The notes beneath the pieces were generated by a model. It was not told the origin of the DNA, did not search any database, and saw only the letters and a list, made by a program, of their open reading frames with translations. This document shows, piece after piece, positions 15,382 to 15,443 of a stretch of 15,443 nt of DNA. Made by a program: the position numbers and the translations under genes. The stretch covers positions 1 through 15,443 of the forward strand of contig JBHGBF010000124.1 of assembly GCA_041946865.1 (NCBI GenBank). Direction: 5' to 3'. Numbering within the stretch: the stretch's first letter is position 1; each line of letters starts with the position of its first letter. The stretch comes from RPQK01 sp041946865 (GTDB lineage Bacteria > Acidobacteriota > UBA6911 > RPQK01).

Positions 15382-15443
15382 ATGTGTAACCCCTCAGTTT
15401 TTTGTTCGGAGTGTGGCAGCAACGAGGAGAGAGGCGGGTGCTT
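15382..15443 (+). CDS. Possible zinc-ribbon protein, N-terminus only, runs off right edge
   Basis: ATG at 15382 opens MCNPSVFCSECGSNEERGGC, still open at the window end. The CxxCG followed by a polar stretch and another Cys is what the first knuckle of a small zinc-ribbon domain looks like; the second knuckle would lie outside the window. The ribosome binding site is weak (CAGG close to the ATG). It would be divergent from the ABC operon, with about 190 bp between starts. Only 20 codons are visible, so chance is a real alternative. Confidence 0.35.
   Translation, partial: MCNPSVFCSECGSNEERGGC

Overview
The window is GC-rich chromosomal DNA from a Gram-negative (diderm) bacterium. It encodes an outer-membrane-type beta-barrel, a LolA-like periplasmic protein and several Sec signal peptides. 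The style of the genes (secreted TPR protein, LytTR two-component pair, FtsX-family ABC exporter, large alpha-2-macroglobulin) would suit an uncultured Acidobacteriota-like lineage, but nothing in the sequence fixes the taxon. No rRNA, tRNA, IS element or CRISPR array was seen.

Left part (1-4135). A frameshifted C-terminal-half remnant of a protein-L-isoaspartate methyltransferase (minus strand) runs off the left edge. A complete type I-beta glutamine synthetase (glnA, plus strand) follows, with a strong ribosome binding site and the adenylylation tyrosine. Convergent with glnA is an OsmC/Ohr-like gene whose conserved C-terminal tail lies in another frame, ending directly against the glnA stop codon. 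Divergent from it is a secreted protein made almost entirely of TPR repeats.

Right part (4222-15190). Seven genes all lie on the minus strand, transcribed right to left: ABC ATPase (LolD/MacB type), FtsX/LolE-type permease, LolA-like outer-membrane lipoprotein-sorting protein, outer-membrane beta-barrel, multi-TM LytS-type histidine kinase, LytTR response regulator, and after a 97-bp gap a 1376-residue alpha-2-macroglobulin. The first six overlap each other by 1-11 bp and look like one translationally coupled operon. I read this as an envelope module: an ABC pump pulls a lipid or lipidated substrate out of the inner membrane, the LolA-like protein carries it, the barrel receives it, and a membrane sensor with its regulator reports on or controls the process. 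The macroglobulin gene has its own candidate promoter, a tandem repeat and a terminator-like hairpin in its leader. It may therefore be tuned separately or be a target of the regulator.

The most striking gene is the macroglobulin. It is organised like the metazoan thioester proteins (C3, CD109, A2M): an intact CGEQ thioester at Cys901-Gln904 and, 112 residues after the cysteine, a His1013 in an IHQEM context. That context resembles the catalytic histidine segment of complement C3. It is not next to pbpC, the usual partner of bacterial macroglobulins.

A divergent small gene may begin at the right edge (15382) with a zinc-ribbon CxxC motif.
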